The position numbers were made by a program, and so were the translations under genes. Shown one piece after another: positions 35,909-44,654 of a stretch of 64,000 bases of DNA; the stretch's first letter is position 1, and each line of letters opens with the position of its first letter. The stretch spans positions 3,821 to 67,820 of the forward strand of contig CAZFSS010000019.1 in the NCBI GenBank assembly GCA_964521715.1. Direction: 5' to 3'. The notes under the pieces are model-generated. The model was not told the DNA's origin. It ran no database searches and saw only the letters and a list, made by a program, of their open reading frames with translations. The stretch comes from DAOVRD01 sp964521715. Its GTDB lineage: Bacteria > Planctomycetota > Brocadiia > SM23-32.

Positions 35909-36475
35909 TCAAGCCCCCTTGGCTACGCGGGCTATCGCGTCCACGATCTCGCCGACCGGCGCCAGGTGACCGAGCCCGATCCGGCCGCTGGCCAGCTTGC
36001 CCTCGACCGGCTCGATGAAGCGCACGCCGGGCAGCTCGCGCAGGTAGGCGCAGTTGCGCTGGACGGCGTCGCTCTTCCACATCCGGTCGTTCATGGCGGG
36101 GGCCAGGACTTTCGGGCAGTCGCACGCCATCCAGGTACAGCTCAGGATCTCATCCGCGATGCCGTTGGCGATCTTGCCGATGAAGTTGGCCGTGGCGGGC
36201 GCCACGGCGAGCACGTTCACCCATTCGGCCAGCTCGATGTGCTGGAGGCCGACCGCCTGCCCCTCGATGAACATCTCCGTGACGACGGGCCGTCCGGAGA
36301 GCGAACGGAACGTGGTGGGCGTCACCAGTTGCCGGGCCGACGGCGTCATCACGACCTGCACGGCGTGCCCCCGGCCCGTAAGGCCGCGCAGGATGGAGCA
36401 TGCCTTGTACGCGGCGATGCTGCCCGTGACGCCGAGGATGACGTTGCTGCCTGTCGGTTTGCCGCCCATATCCAT
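35909..36475 (-). CDS. coaC: Phosphopantothenoylcysteine decarboxylase-type flavoprotein
   Basis: The 188-residue protein matches the CoaC half of Dfp: [18 protein letters not shown] near residue 15 binds FMN, the His of [32 protein letters not shown] is the catalytic region, and APAMNDRMW the PXMNXXMW substrate loop. The CoaB ligase half is not fused and not in the window. It forms 4'-phosphopantetheine from phosphopantothenoylcysteine. Part of the pheA operon. Confidence 0.85.
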   Translation of the reverse strand: MDMGGKPTGSNVILGVTGSIAAYKACSILRGLTGRGHAVQVVMTPSARQLVTPTTFRSLSGRPVVTEMFIEGQAVGLQHIELAEWVNVLAVAPATANFIGKIANGIADEILSCTWMACDCPKVLAPAMNDRMWKSDAVQRNCAYLRELPGVRFIEPVEGKLASGRIGLGHLAPVGEIVDAIARVAKGA

Positions 36476-36506
36476 CTCCCTTCGGAGGGGGCAGGCGCCG
36501 GCGGGC

Positions 36507-36749
36507 CTAGCCCTCCGACTCCTCGGACGCCTCCTGTTCCGCTTCCCGCAGCTCGAGGCCTATCTTGCCCGCTTGGATCTCGTCGAGGATGTAGTTGAAC
36601 AGCTCGTCCAGGTTGCGGACGCTGGGCATGAAGGCCCGGCCGCCCGCGTAGTACTCGCGTGCCTGCTTTTGCAGCAAGGTGGTCAACTTGAACCTGCCGC
36701 CGACCATCTTGCTCAGTTGCTCGACGCGGTTCTGTTCAGTCGTCGCCAT
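36507..36749 (-). CDS. rpoZ: RNA polymerase omega subunit
   Basis: 80 residues with the omega core: helix VEQLSKMVGGRFKLTTLLQKQAREY and then AGKIGLELREAEQE. It helps assembly of RNA polymerase by holding beta prime. It lies between gmk and coaC, its usual place in many bacteria, which strengthens the call although the sequence is short. Confidence 0.8.
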   Translation of the reverse strand: MATTEQNRVEQLSKMVGGRFKLTTLLQKQAREYYAGGRAFMPSVRNLDELFNYILDEIQAGKIGLELREAEQEASEESEG

Positions 36750-36762
36750 GCATTCACCTCGA

Positions 36763-37368
36763 TTAGCACGATGCGTCGCGTGACCCGCCGGAGTCTGAGA
36801 TGATGCGGGTCACTTCCTCGACGGCTTCGTCCAGCTCGTCGTTAACCACGCAGTAATCGTAATCGTCGGCGTAAGCGTACTCCTCTTCGGCCCGTTCCAG
36901 GCGGCGGATCACGCTGCGCGTCGTGTCCCGCCGTCTCTGGCGCAGGCGCTCCTGCAGTTCTTCCCAAGAGGGCGGCTTGACGAATACCAGCGTCACCTCC
37001 GGCCACTTCCGCTTCATCTGCAGGCCGCCGTCCACGTCGATGGTGAGAATGACGGGCAGGCCCGACTCGGCGGCCTCGTTCAGCGAGAAGAGCGGCGTGC
37101 CGTAGTACTCGCTCAGGTACTGCGTATGCTCGACCAGCCGTCCTTCGTCGATCCAGCGGCGGAACTCGTCGCGGCTGATGAAGTAGTAGTCCCGCCCGTC
37201 GACTTCCCCCGGCTCGGGGGCCCGGGTCGTGGCGGTCACGGCTCTGACGGCCACGCCCCGCTCACACAGCTTGCCGGCGATGGTGTTCTTGCCGACGCCG
37301 CTGGGGCCCGACAGTATGAAGACCCGGCGGGCATTGAGGAGACCGTCACCTGTCTTGCGCTCACCCAT
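36763..37368 (-). CDS. gmk: Guanylate kinase
   Basis: The 201-residue enzyme converts GMP to GDP. LSGPSGVGKNTIAGKL near residue 19 is the P-loop, TATTRAPEPGEVDGRDYYF the GMP-binding region, and IDVDGGLQMKRKWPEVTLVFVKPPS the core strand, followed by the lid RLRQRRRDTTRSVIRRLE. The ATG at 37368 has a weak ribosome site. It precedes rpoZ by 13 bases. Confidence 0.92.
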   Translation of the reverse strand: MGERKTGDGLLNARRVFILSGPSGVGKNTIAGKLCERGVAVRAVTATTRAPEPGEVDGRDYYFISRDEFRRWIDEGRLVEHTQYLSEYYGTPLFSLNEAAESGLPVILTIDVDGGLQMKRKWPEVTLVFVKPPSWEELQERLRQRRRDTTRSVIRRLERAEEEYAYADDYDYCVVNDELDEAVEEVTRIISDSGGSRDASC

Positions 37369-37403
37369 GCGGCATAAGCGGCCTGCGTGAAGCCGCCGCG
37401 CTC

Positions 37404-38291
37404 TCACTCGACGTTGCGGACCTGCTCGCGCACCCGGTCGACGTTGCTCCTGAGTTCCAGCACCTGGACCACTTGCGGCCCGGCCGGGACCTTGGCGGAC
37501 ATCGTCCCCGCCTCCCGCAGCATTTCCTGGCCCAGGAACTCCATCTTTCTCCCGACCGGTTCTCCCTCCGCCTGGAGCGCCTCCCGGAACTGGGCCAGGT
37601 GGCTGCGCATCCGTTCTATCTCCTCGCTGACGTCGCACCGGTCGGCGTAGATGGCCACCTCGCGCGCCAGCGCGTCGACGTCAAGCGTGACGCCCGTGCC
37701 TTCCAGCAGTTTGCTGACCCGCTCCAGCAGCTTGTCGCGATAGCGGGCCACGAAGTCTCCCTGCGCCTTCTCGACGGCGTCCACCTGCGCCCCAATGGCC
37801 GAGCATAGCTCGGTCAGATGCCTGGAGAGGGCCTCGCCCTCCGCGCGACGCATCCGGACCAGCGCGTCGAGGGCGGCCTCCGCCGTTGCCATCACGTGCG
37901 GCCAGAGCTCCTCCCGCAGATCCTCGTCCTGCGCCGCGTCTTTCATCGCGCCGGGCAGCGCCAGCAGCGACGCCAGGTCCGCCTGGAACGGGACGCCCTC
38001 CGCCTCGGCGATGTCCCGCAGTCGGGACAGGCAGCGCCTGACGTAATCTTCGTCGATAAGCACGCTCGGCCCGCCGGAGCGCGGACGACACCTCAGGCAG
38101 AAGCTCACGTGTCCGCGGCTCACCTTGCGGTCGACGAGCTTCTGCAGTTCGGATTCCCTCAGGTAGAACGACTCCGGGAGGCGGAACGACGTCTGCAGGT
38201 CCTTGCGGTTGACGGATCGGACGTCGACGCATAGCAGCCACTGGTCGCATTGCGTCTCGGCCGTGCCGAATCCGGTCATGCTGCTAATCAT
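37404..38291 (-). CDS. yicC: YicC family protein (endoribonuclease-type)
   Basis: The 295-residue protein starts MISSMTGFGTAETQCDQW, the hallmark of YicC, with RSVNRKDLQTSFRLPE next, and ends REAGTMSAKVPAGPQVVQVL (C-terminal DUF1732). In E. coli YicC (RnhX-like) takes part in small RNA decay. Its ATG overlaps the end of secG by eight bases, which implies coupling. It is next to gmk as in many genomes. Confidence 0.88.
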   Translation of the reverse strand: MISSMTGFGTAETQCDQWLLCVDVRSVNRKDLQTSFRLPESFYLRESELQKLVDRKVSRGHVSFCLRCRPRSGGPSVLIDEDYVRRCLSRLRDIAEAEGVPFQADLASLLALPGAMKDAAQDEDLREELWPHVMATAEAALDALVRMRRAEGEALSRHLTELCSAIGAQVDAVEKAQGDFVARYRDKLLERVSKLLEGTGVTLDVDALAREVAIYADRCDVSEEIERMRSHLAQFREALQAEGEPVGRKMEFLGQEMLREAGTMSAKVPAGPQVVQVLELRSNVDRVREQVRNVE

Positions 38292-38763
38292 CGAGCGGGA
38301 TGTCTCCGGCTTGGGGGTACTGGCCGGCGTCCGGCACAGAGGGCGCGGGCGCAGAGGGCGCGGGCGCAGAGGCTTCGGGCTCTGCGGGCAGCGCCGGCGC
38401 TTCCTGCTCGACGGGCGCAAGCCGCAGCCCGCCTTCTTCGGCCCTCGGGGCCAGGCCGAGCCGCGCCGTCAGCATGCAGATGACCAGGAACAGGCCCAGC
38501 ATCACGTAAGTGGCCTTGGCGATCGGGGTGGCCGAACGCGCGCCCAGGAGGGAATCGCCGCCCAGGCCGCCCAGCGAAGCGGCAAGCCCTCCGCCCCGTC
38601 CGCTCTGGATCAGTATGGCCAGGACGGCCAGAAGGCCCACGACGGCCACGTACACCACCAGCGCGCCGCGCCACTTCAATGCGTAGAACACGAAAGCCAG
38701 CGCGAAGAGCCCGGCGATGATGCCCCACTTCCTCAGTTGCGCTCGGAGTTCCTCGGGGTCCAT
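38284..38763 (-). CDS. secG: Protein translocase subunit SecG
   Basis: 159 residues with two membrane helices, GIIAGLFALAFVFYALKW region and YVMLGLFLVICMLTA, separated by GRGGGLAASLGGLGGDSLLG, the typical SecG loop, plus an additional helix VVYVAVVGLLAVLAILI. The C-terminal tail is Pro/Ala-rich with an APAPS repeat encoded by a tandem 15-base unit. It stabilises SecYEG. It lies 28 bases after tpiA, a common pair. Confidence 0.82.
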   Translation of the reverse strand: MDPEELRAQLRKWGIIAGLFALAFVFYALKWRGALVVYVAVVGLLAVLAILIQSGRGGGLAASLGGLGGDSLLGARSATPIAKATYVMLGLFLVICMLTARLGLAPRAEEGGLRLAPVEQEAPALPAEPEASAPAPSAPAPSVPDAGQYPQAGDIPLDD

Positions 38764-38791
38764 GGATCCTATCCCTCTTCCCAGCCGCAGT

Positions 38792-39559
38792 TTACTTCGT
38801 GACGGCGCAGCCGGCCTGCACGATGGCCGCGAAGGAGTCCGCCTCGAGGCTGGCTCCTCCGACCAGCGCGCCGTCCACGTTCGGCATTGCCATCAGCTCG
38901 GTCGCGTTGGCCGGCTTGACGCTGCCGCCGTACTGGATGACGGTCTGCTCGGCGACGCCGGCGCCGTACATGTGCTCCAGCAGCTTGCGCAGAAGCGCGT
39001 GGACCTCTTCGGCCTGCCCGGGCGTGGCGTTCCTGCCCGTGCCGATGGCCCAGACCGGCTCGTAAGCGATGGTGACCGAGGCCATCTGACCGGCGCTTAC
39101 GCCCTTCAGAGCCGAGATAAACTGGCCGGAGACGACGTCCTCGGTCTGGTCCGCTTCGCGCTGATCGAGCTTCTCGCCGAGGCAGACGATCGGCTCCAGG
39201 CCGACTTCAAGGGCCTTGAGGATTTTGCGGTTGATAGCTTGGTCGCTCTCGCCGATCACGTGCCTTCTTTCGGAGTGGCCCAGGATGACGTAGCGGCACC
39301 CGACGTCCGCCAGCATGGAGCCGGCCACCTCGCCGGTGTAGGCTCCCTCGTCCTCGGCGTACATGTTCTGCGCGCCGACGTCGATGGTCGTGCCGGACAC
39401 GATGTCCAGGACGTCCCTCAGGTAGACGAAGGGCGGGCAGACGGCCAGCCGCACGTCAGTGACGTCGCCGATCTCCTCGTTCAGACCGGCGGCCAGCTCG
39501 GCGCACCGCCGGCCGTCCAGGTTCATCTTCCAGTTGCCGGCCACGAAAAGCTGTCTCAT
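38792..39559 (-). CDS. tpiA: Triose-phosphate isomerase
   Basis: The 255-residue glycolytic enzyme has all catalytic residues at standard positions: K11 in GNWKMN, H95 in ILGHSERR and E167 in AYEPVWAIGTG, with YGGSVKPAN as the phosphate loop. It interconverts DHAP and GAP. AGGA lies before the ATG at 39559. It follows pheA by 47 bases. Confidence 0.95.
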   Translation of the reverse strand: MRQLFVAGNWKMNLDGRRCAELAAGLNEEIGDVTDVRLAVCPPFVYLRDVLDIVSGTTIDVGAQNMYAEDEGAYTGEVAGSMLADVGCRYVILGHSERRHVIGESDQAINRKILKALEVGLEPIVCLGEKLDQREADQTEDVVSGQFISALKGVSAGQMASVTIAYEPVWAIGTGRNATPGQAEEVHALLRKLLEHMYGAGVAEQTVIQYGGSVKPANATELMAMPNVDGALVGGASLEADSFAAIVQAGCAVTK

Positions 39560-39606
39560 GGCTGCGATCCTGCATTCTCGGGGCAAGAGACACAACGCCG
39601 GAGCGG

Positions 39607-40671
39607 CTAGCTCCGACAACGCGGGAAGGCACCCAGGATCTTGAACGTCACGCACTCGGCCTCCATCTTCTCCAGCGCCAGGCGCGTCTTCTCTTGCTCC
39701 GGGTGCCCCACGAAATCGATAAAGAAGTGATACTGCCAGGCGGCAGTGGGAGACGGGAACGATTCGATCTTGGTCATGTTGATGCGGTGCTCTTCGAAGG
39801 GGGCCAGCAGATGGTACAGGGCGCCGACTCTGTCCCGCACGCTGCACAGGATGGCCGTCTTGTCGTCGCCCGTCGGCTGGCTCATGTGCGTGCCGATGAC
39901 AAAGAACCGCGTGACGTTGTGCGCATAATCCTCGATGTGGTCGGCCAGCACTCTGAGTCCGTTGGGCGAGGCCAGGCTGGCATCCGCTATGGCAGCCGAG
40001 CCGTCCTCCTCGGCGGCCCGCTGGGCGGCCACGCCCGTGCTGGAGACCTCGAAAAGCTCGGCGTTCGGCATGTGGGTCTGGAGCCATTGCCGGGTCTGGC
40101 TGAAGACCTGCCCGCGGCTGTAGATGCGCTTGACTCCCGGCGCCTCGCAGCGGGCCATCAGGGCGTGGTGGATCTCCAGGAGCACCTCCGCGCAGACTTT
40201 CAGGGGGCTCTCAAGGAAGCGCGTCAAGGTCTCGTGGATCCCGCCGCCCGTGGAATTCTCCACGGGAACGATGCCGTAGGCGGCCCGGCCCCGTTCGACC
40301 TCGCCGAACACCTCGTCGATCGTCGCCACCGACGTATACTGGACCGAGCTGCCGAAGTTGGCCAGGCCGGCCCTGTGCGTGAACGTTCCCTCAGGGCCGA
40401 GGTAGGCGACCTTGAGGGGCGTCTCGAGCGCCAGACAGCCGCTCATGATCTCGCGGTAGATGGCCGTGAAGCAGTTGTCCGGCAGCGGGCCTTCGTTGAG
40501 CGCTGCGATGTTGTCGTAGACGGCCTGCTGGCGCGCCGGGACGTAGACGGCGTCGTTGCCCTTCGCCTTGAGCTTCCCGATCTCGCAGGCGATCTTGGCG
40601 CGCTCGTTGATCAGGCCGACGATCTGGGCGTCCAGCTCGTCGACACGCTTGCGCAGATCGGCGAGGTCCAT
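39607..40671 (-). CDS. pheA: Bifunctional chorismate mutase/prephenate dehydratase
   Basis: The 354-residue P-protein makes phenylpyruvate from chorismate. Residues 1-90 are an AroQ-type mutase (LADLRKRVDELDAQIVGLIN, ERAKIACEIGKLK), about 90-270 the dehydratase (YLGPEGTFTH, PVENSTGGG, and NVTRFFVIG with the catalytic Thr-Arg-Phe), and the end an ACT domain (GALYHLLAPFEEHRINMTK, IESFPSP) that senses Phe. The start at 40671 opens the mutase; no strong ribosome site is seen. First gene of the long minus-strand operon. Confidence 0.93.
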   Translation of the reverse strand: MDLADLRKRVDELDAQIVGLINERAKIACEIGKLKAKGNDAVYVPARQQAVYDNIAALNEGPLPDNCFTAIYREIMSGCLALETPLKVAYLGPEGTFTHRAGLANFGSSVQYTSVATIDEVFGEVERGRAAYGIVPVENSTGGGIHETLTRFLESPLKVCAEVLLEIHHALMARCEAPGVKRIYSRGQVFSQTRQWLQTHMPNAELFEVSSTGVAAQRAAEEDGSAAIADASLASPNGLRVLADHIEDYAHNVTRFFVIGTHMSQPTGDDKTAILCSVRDRVGALYHLLAPFEEHRINMTKIESFPSPTAAWQYHFFIDFVGHPEQEKTRLALEKMEAECVTFKILGAFPRCRS

Positions 40672-40754
40672 GGAGATGGCTTCAGCGCAGGAGTGGACAG
40701 AAGAACCGCAAGAAAGCAGGCCCCACGCCAACCACACATTAGTACAGACTACCA

Positions 40755-40783
40755 AGATTACGGCATCGCCGCTCATGTGTCAA
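40755..40783 (-). promoter_or_regulatory. Promoter of the pheA operon
   Basis: Reading leftward, TTGACA (40783-40778) and TAATCT (40760-40755) are exactly 17 bases apart. The start would be near 40748, giving a leader of about 77 bases before pheA. It is the only clear promoter in front of the tightly spaced genes down to the flavin reductase. Confidence 0.65.
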
Positions 40784-41037
40784 CCGAAACGGAGTCGGTG
40801 TTGAGGTGCCGGCGGGGACGGATCCCCGCCGAGGATGGCGCCCAGGAGCCCATGCCGCCGGTGTGATTGCGCGGGCACGTGCGCCGCGATCCGGTCGACG
40901 GACCGCCGCGGCGGGCCGCCAGGAGTTGCCAGGCGCCGCAATCCCTGGTACGCTGCTGGGCGCTTGGAGCCTCTTGTGGCCGCTGCTTCGCGCACAAGTC
41001 TTGCGCGGACCCGATGTCTCGTTGCAGGAGCGATGAC
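40784..41037. other. Intergenic between divergent genes
   Basis: This holds the upstream region of the plus-strand DUF4038 gene. I see no further clear promoter or structure. Confidence 0.35.
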
Positions 41038-42357
41038 ATGCAGGCAGAGAAGGGCGGGAAGCGGAGGCGTTCGGGAACGCAGTCGACGGGCTGCCCCGGG
41101 CCGATCCGCGTGAGCGAGGACGGCACGCACTTCGTGGATGCTGACGGGAAGCCTTTCTTCTGGCTCGGCGACACCGCCTGGCCCTTGCTGACGAACTACT
41201 CGCCCGAGGATGCGGAGGCCTATCTGGACAACCGCGCGCGCAAGGGGTTCACGGCCATCCAGACGATCATCGGCTGGAGCACCGACGCCGTGCAGAACCA
41301 GGGCCGAAAAAGGGAGCGCACGCCCGATCCCAACTACGCGGGCGAACGGGCATGGACGGACAACCCGGCCCGGCCGAACGGGGCGTTCTTCCGGCACGTG
41401 GACGAGCTGGTTGCCCTTGCGTTCGAAAAGGGCCTCTTGCTCGCGATCATGCCGACGCTCGGGAACTTCGTGCAGGAGCTGGACGTCTTCAACGCGCGCA
41501 ACGCACGCGCGTACGGCCGGTGGCTGGGCAAGCGCTACAGGGACCGCCCCAACGTCGTGTGGATCAACGGCGGAGACCGATGGCCCGCGCAGTTCGCGCC
41601 GGTCTGGCGGGCGCTTGGCCGCGGGCTGAGGGACGGGAGCGGCGGCGCTCACCTGATCACGTTCCACGTCTGCGGCTGGCACTCCTCGTCCCAGTGCTTC
41701 CACAACGAGGACTGGCTTGACTTCAACTTCATCCAGACGTGGACGGACTGGACGCAGATCCACGCGGCCGTGATGACCGACGGCTTGATGACGCCGCGCA
41801 AGCCGGTCCTGCTGGGGGAGCCGGCCTACGAGGACGGGCCGGAGTACCCCAAGGGCCCCATTACCCCCCTGGTGATGAGGCGGCAGGCATGGTGGGCCTT
41901 CATGGCGGGCGGCTACTTTACCTACGGCCAGAACCAGATGTGGCGTATGGAGCCCGGCTGGCAGGCGGCGTTCGACACGCCCGGCGCCTGCCAGATGAGT
42001 CAGTTCAAGGCGATCGCCACCTCGCGGCCCTGGTGGCAGATGGTGCCCGACCAGGGGCTGTTCGCCAGCGGCGTCGGCGCCGAGCGGACGCTGAACGCCG
42101 CGCGGCGCGCCACCGACGGCACCTGCGCGATGGCCTATCTGAGCAGCCCCTGCCACGTCCTCATCCAACTGGACAGGATCGTCACCAGGCACGCGAAGGC
42201 CACGTTCGTGAACCCGCAGGACGGCACGCAACTGGAGGCCGGGACGTACGAGACGGGCTACATGCAGCCGGGCACCTTCCCGCGGGCGCTGACTCAGTGG
42301 CTCTCCACGCCGGCGCGCTGGGAGGACGCCGTGCTGATCCTGGACGGCGTGGATTGA
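41038..42357 (+). CDS. DUF4038 family glycosidase-like protein (apiosidase-like)
   Basis: The 439-residue protein opens the DUF4038 domain with FVDADGKPFFWLGDTAWPLL near residue 32, followed by GFTAIQTIIGW, a barrel with NVVWINGGDRWP and HVCGWHSSSQCFH, PVLLGEPAYEDGPEYP (Glu candidate), and a C-terminal collagen-binding-like beta domain ending CAMAYLSSPCHVLIQ and THFVNPQDGTQ-like phrases. Relatives act on apiose or other plant glycans (GH140 and kin). There is no signal peptide, so it would act in the cytoplasm or periplasm by another route. AGGAG precedes the ATG. Confidence 0.8.
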   Translation: MQAEKGGKRRRSGTQSTGCPGPIRVSEDGTHFVDADGKPFFWLGDTAWPLLTNYSPEDAEAYLDNRARKGFTAIQTIIGWSTDAVQNQGRKRERTPDPNYAGERAWTDNPARPNGAFFRHVDELVALAFEKGLLLAIMPTLGNFVQELDVFNARNARAYGRWLGKRYRDRPNVVWINGGDRWPAQFAPVWRALGRGLRDGSGGAHLITFHVCGWHSSSQCFHNEDWLDFNFIQTWTDWTQIHAAVMTDGLMTPRKPVLLGEPAYEDGPEYPKGPITPLVMRRQAWWAFMAGGYFTYGQNQMWRMEPGWQAAFDTPGACQMSQFKAIATSRPWWQMVPDQGLFASGVGAERTLNAARRATDGTCAMAYLSSPCHVLIQLDRIVTRHAKATFVNPQDGTQLEAGTYETGYMQPGTFPRALTQWLSTPARWEDAVLILDGVD

Positions 42358-42373
42358 GCGGCGACGGCAGTGG

Positions 42374-42610
42374 TCAGCCTCCGGCGCGCCGTAGCGGCGC
42401 TATGGAGGCCGCGAAGGCGGGTGGTCAGTGCACAGTGGTCAGCAACGGCATACGTCGAACAACTAACAACGAGCAACGACACCCCGAAGGTAGAGAAAGA
42501 GCACGAGCAAGATTCCAGAACCTATCACCTAGAACCTGGAACCTGAGTAAGAGCAGGAGCAGGAGTAGGGGCACGGCGAGCCGTGCCCGAGCAGGAGCAG
42601 GAGGAAGGAA
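42374..42610. repeat. Low-complexity intergenic repeat tract
   Basis: It holds GTGGTCAG repeats, a palindromic CGGCGCGCCGTAGCGGCGC piece, AACTAACAACGAGCAAC, and a run of GAGCAGGAGCAGGAG units interrupted by an inverted CACGGCGAGCCGTG. The same AGCAGGAGCAGGAGTA unit occurs near 35280. It reads as a dispersed non-coding element. Confidence 0.5.
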
Positions 42611-42615
42611 GAGGG

Positions 42616-43941
42616 ATGAGCGAGGCGGCTTTCACGGTTCTCGTGTTCGCGCTCGTCTACGCCTGGCTCATCTTCAGCCGTGGGCACCGGGCGAAGGCGA
42701 TCTGGATCGGCATCGGCGCGCTGTTCCTGCTGCCCCCCCTGTTCGGCGGCCGGCCGATCCTCAGCCCCCGCGACCTGTTCGCCTTTGAGGAGGGAAGCTG
42801 GGCCTCCATCAACTGGAACGTCATGGGCATCTTCATCGGCACGCTGCTCGTGGCCGAGGCCTTCATCTACAGTCGCGTGCCGGCGCTCTGCGCAGACCTG
42901 CTGATCGACAAGAGCCCGAACGTGTGCTGGGCGATCCTGGGCGTCTGCGCGCTGGCCGGCGCGATCAGCACCGTGGCGGAGAACGTGGCCACCGTCCTGA
43001 TCGTCGCGCCGATCGCCATCGCCCTGGCCAGGAAGCTGCGGGTGTCCAGCGTGCCCTTCATCGTCGGCATCGCGATATCATCGAACCTCGAGGGCACGGC
43101 GACGCTGATCGGCGATCCGCCGAGCATGATCCTGGCCGCGCACTTCCGGCTGAACTTCAACGACTTCTTCTGGGTCGCCGGCCGGCCCGGCATATTCTTC
43201 GCCGTGCAGGTTGGCGGTCTGGCCGGCTTCGCGGTCCTGTGGCTCATGTTCCGCCGCTACAGGCAGCCGATCGAGCTGGTCGAGCGGGAGAAGGCGCGCA
43301 GCTGGGTGCCGACGATCGTCCTGGTGCTCATGATCGCGGCCCTGGCCGGTGCGTCTTACGTGGACCCGGACTTCGTCTGGTTCGGCGCGGCGGCCTGCAT
43401 GGCGGCCGGCGCGCTGGCCGTGGGCTGGCTGTGGCGCCGGGACAGGCAGATCGCGCTGGCAGTCCTCAAATCCTTCGACCTGAGCACCACGTTCTTCCTG
43501 GCGGGCGTCTTCATGCTGGTCTACGCTCTGGACAAGTCGGGCGTGATCGAGACGGCGGCGCACGGCGTGGCCTCGGCGACCGGCAGCAGCCTGCTGGCCG
43601 CCTTCGCGCTGGTGGTGGGGCTCAGCGTGCTGTTAAGCGCCTTCATCGACAACGTCCCCTACCTGGCGGCCATGCTGCCCCTGGTCGACACCGTAAGCAG
43701 GGACATGGGGCTATCGCCTGCAAACATGCTGCTGCCGTTCGGCCTGTTGATCGGGGCCTGCCTGGGGGGCAACGTCACGCCGATCGGGGCCTCGGCCAAC
43801 GTGGTGGCCTTCGGGCTGTTGAACAAGACCGAGGAGGGCGGCGTGACCTTCATGCAGTTTGTGCGGATCGGGCTTCCCTTCACCCTGGCGGCCGTGGCCG
43901 CGGGCTCGCTCTTCCTCTGGGCCGTCTGGACGTGGTTCTGA
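42616..43941 (+). CDS. ArsB/NhaD-type ion transporter
   Basis: The 441-residue protein has about eleven hydrophobic segments and the signature of the ion transporter superfamily that includes ArsB, NhaD and SLC13: TVAENVATVLIVAPIAIALA with the first conserved hairpin, SSNLEGTATLIGDPPSMILA near residue 155, and in the second half SAFIDNVPYLAAMLPL and GGNVTPIGASANVVAFGL, an inverted repeat of the first. Substrate could be arsenite, sodium or a dicarboxylate. AGGAAGAGGG precedes the ATG. No ars gene is near. Confidence 0.85.
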   Translation: MSEAAFTVLVFALVYAWLIFSRGHRAKAIWIGIGALFLLPPLFGGRPILSPRDLFAFEEGSWASINWNVMGIFIGTLLVAEAFIYSRVPALCADLLIDKSPNVCWAILGVCALAGAISTVAENVATVLIVAPIAIALARKLRVSSVPFIVGIAISSNLEGTATLIGDPPSMILAAHFRLNFNDFFWVAGRPGIFFAVQVGGLAGFAVLWLMFRRYRQPIELVEREKARSWVPTIVLVLMIAALAGASYVDPDFVWFGAAACMAAGALAVGWLWRRDRQIALAVLKSFDLSTTFFLAGVFMLVYALDKSGVIETAAHGVASATGSSLLAAFALVVGLSVLLSAFIDNVPYLAAMLPLVDTVSRDMGLSPANMLLPFGLLIGACLGGNVTPIGASANVVAFGLLNKTEEGGVTFMQFVRIGLPFTLAAVAAGSLFLWAVWTWF

Positions 43942-43964
43942 GGCCCCGGGGCGGGCCCGGGCCG

Positions 43965-43993
43965 TTGTTTCCGAGGTGTCCTTCGCTTATCAT
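43965..43993 (+). promoter_or_regulatory. Promoter for efp
   Basis: TTGTTT at 43965-43970 and TATCAT at 43988-43993 are 17 bases apart; the start would be near 44000, about 65 bases before the GTG of efp. Confidence 0.45.
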
Positions 43994-44065
43994 GAGAGGG
44001 CGTGGGGCGCCCTGCACGGAGACGTCTCAAAGCCCGCCTGAACCTGACTGAAAGGGAGATGCAAC

Positions 44066-44623
44066 GTGCCGCGTGCAGTCCAGATCAAGAAGGGCCACGT
44101 CATAGAGTGGCAGGACCAGCTCTGGAAGGTCGTCGACATTCAGCAGACCTTCTTCGGGAAAAGGGGCGCCTACTTCCAGATGAAGCTCCAGAACATGGCC
44201 GACGGGCATGTCGAGATGGGCCGCTTCAGCTCTGACCAGGAGATGAAGAAGGCCTACCTGGAGACGCGCCGGATGCAGTATCTCTACCAGGACGGAAGCA
44301 GCTACGTCTTCATGGACCCCAGCACGGGCGACCAGGTGCACATGGATGAGGACACTCTGAGCGACGCGCTGCCCTACCTGGCTTACAACGCGGAAATCGA
44401 AGTGCAGACGCACGAGGGGAAGCCCATCGCGGTGGAGCTGCCGTCGAGCGTGGTCCTGGAGGTGACGCAGACCGATCCCGCCGTCCGCGGCGACACGGCC
44501 ACGTCCGTGACCAAGCGGGCGCAGTTGGAGACGGGGCTGACCATCAAGGTGCCCGGCCACGTCAAGACCGGCGACAAGGTCCAGGTGGACACGCGCACCG
44601 GCGAGTTCATCGGTCGGGCGTAG
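44066..44623 (+). CDS. efp: Elongation factor P
   Basis: The 185-residue protein relieves ribosome stalling at proline runs. It has the three EF-P barrels; the modification site is K32 in FGKRGAYFQMKLQN, where E. coli has PGKGQA, so a lysine is kept at the tip. GGGAG lies eight bases before a GTG start at 44066, which is chosen since the nearby ATG is out of frame. YLYQDGSSYVFMDPSTGDQ and the C-terminal IKVPGHVKTGDKVQVDTRTGEFIGRA region are typical. Confidence 0.93.
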   Translation: MPRAVQIKKGHVIEWQDQLWKVVDIQQTFFGKRGAYFQMKLQNMADGHVEMGRFSSDQEMKKAYLETRRMQYLYQDGSSYVFMDPSTGDQVHMDEDTLSDALPYLAYNAEIEVQTHEGKPIAVELPSSVVLEVTQTDPAVRGDTATSVTKRAQLETGLTIKVPGHVKTGDKVQVDTRTGEFIGRA

Positions 44624-44654
44624 GTCCGCCTGCATCGCGGCGCAGGCGCCGGCG

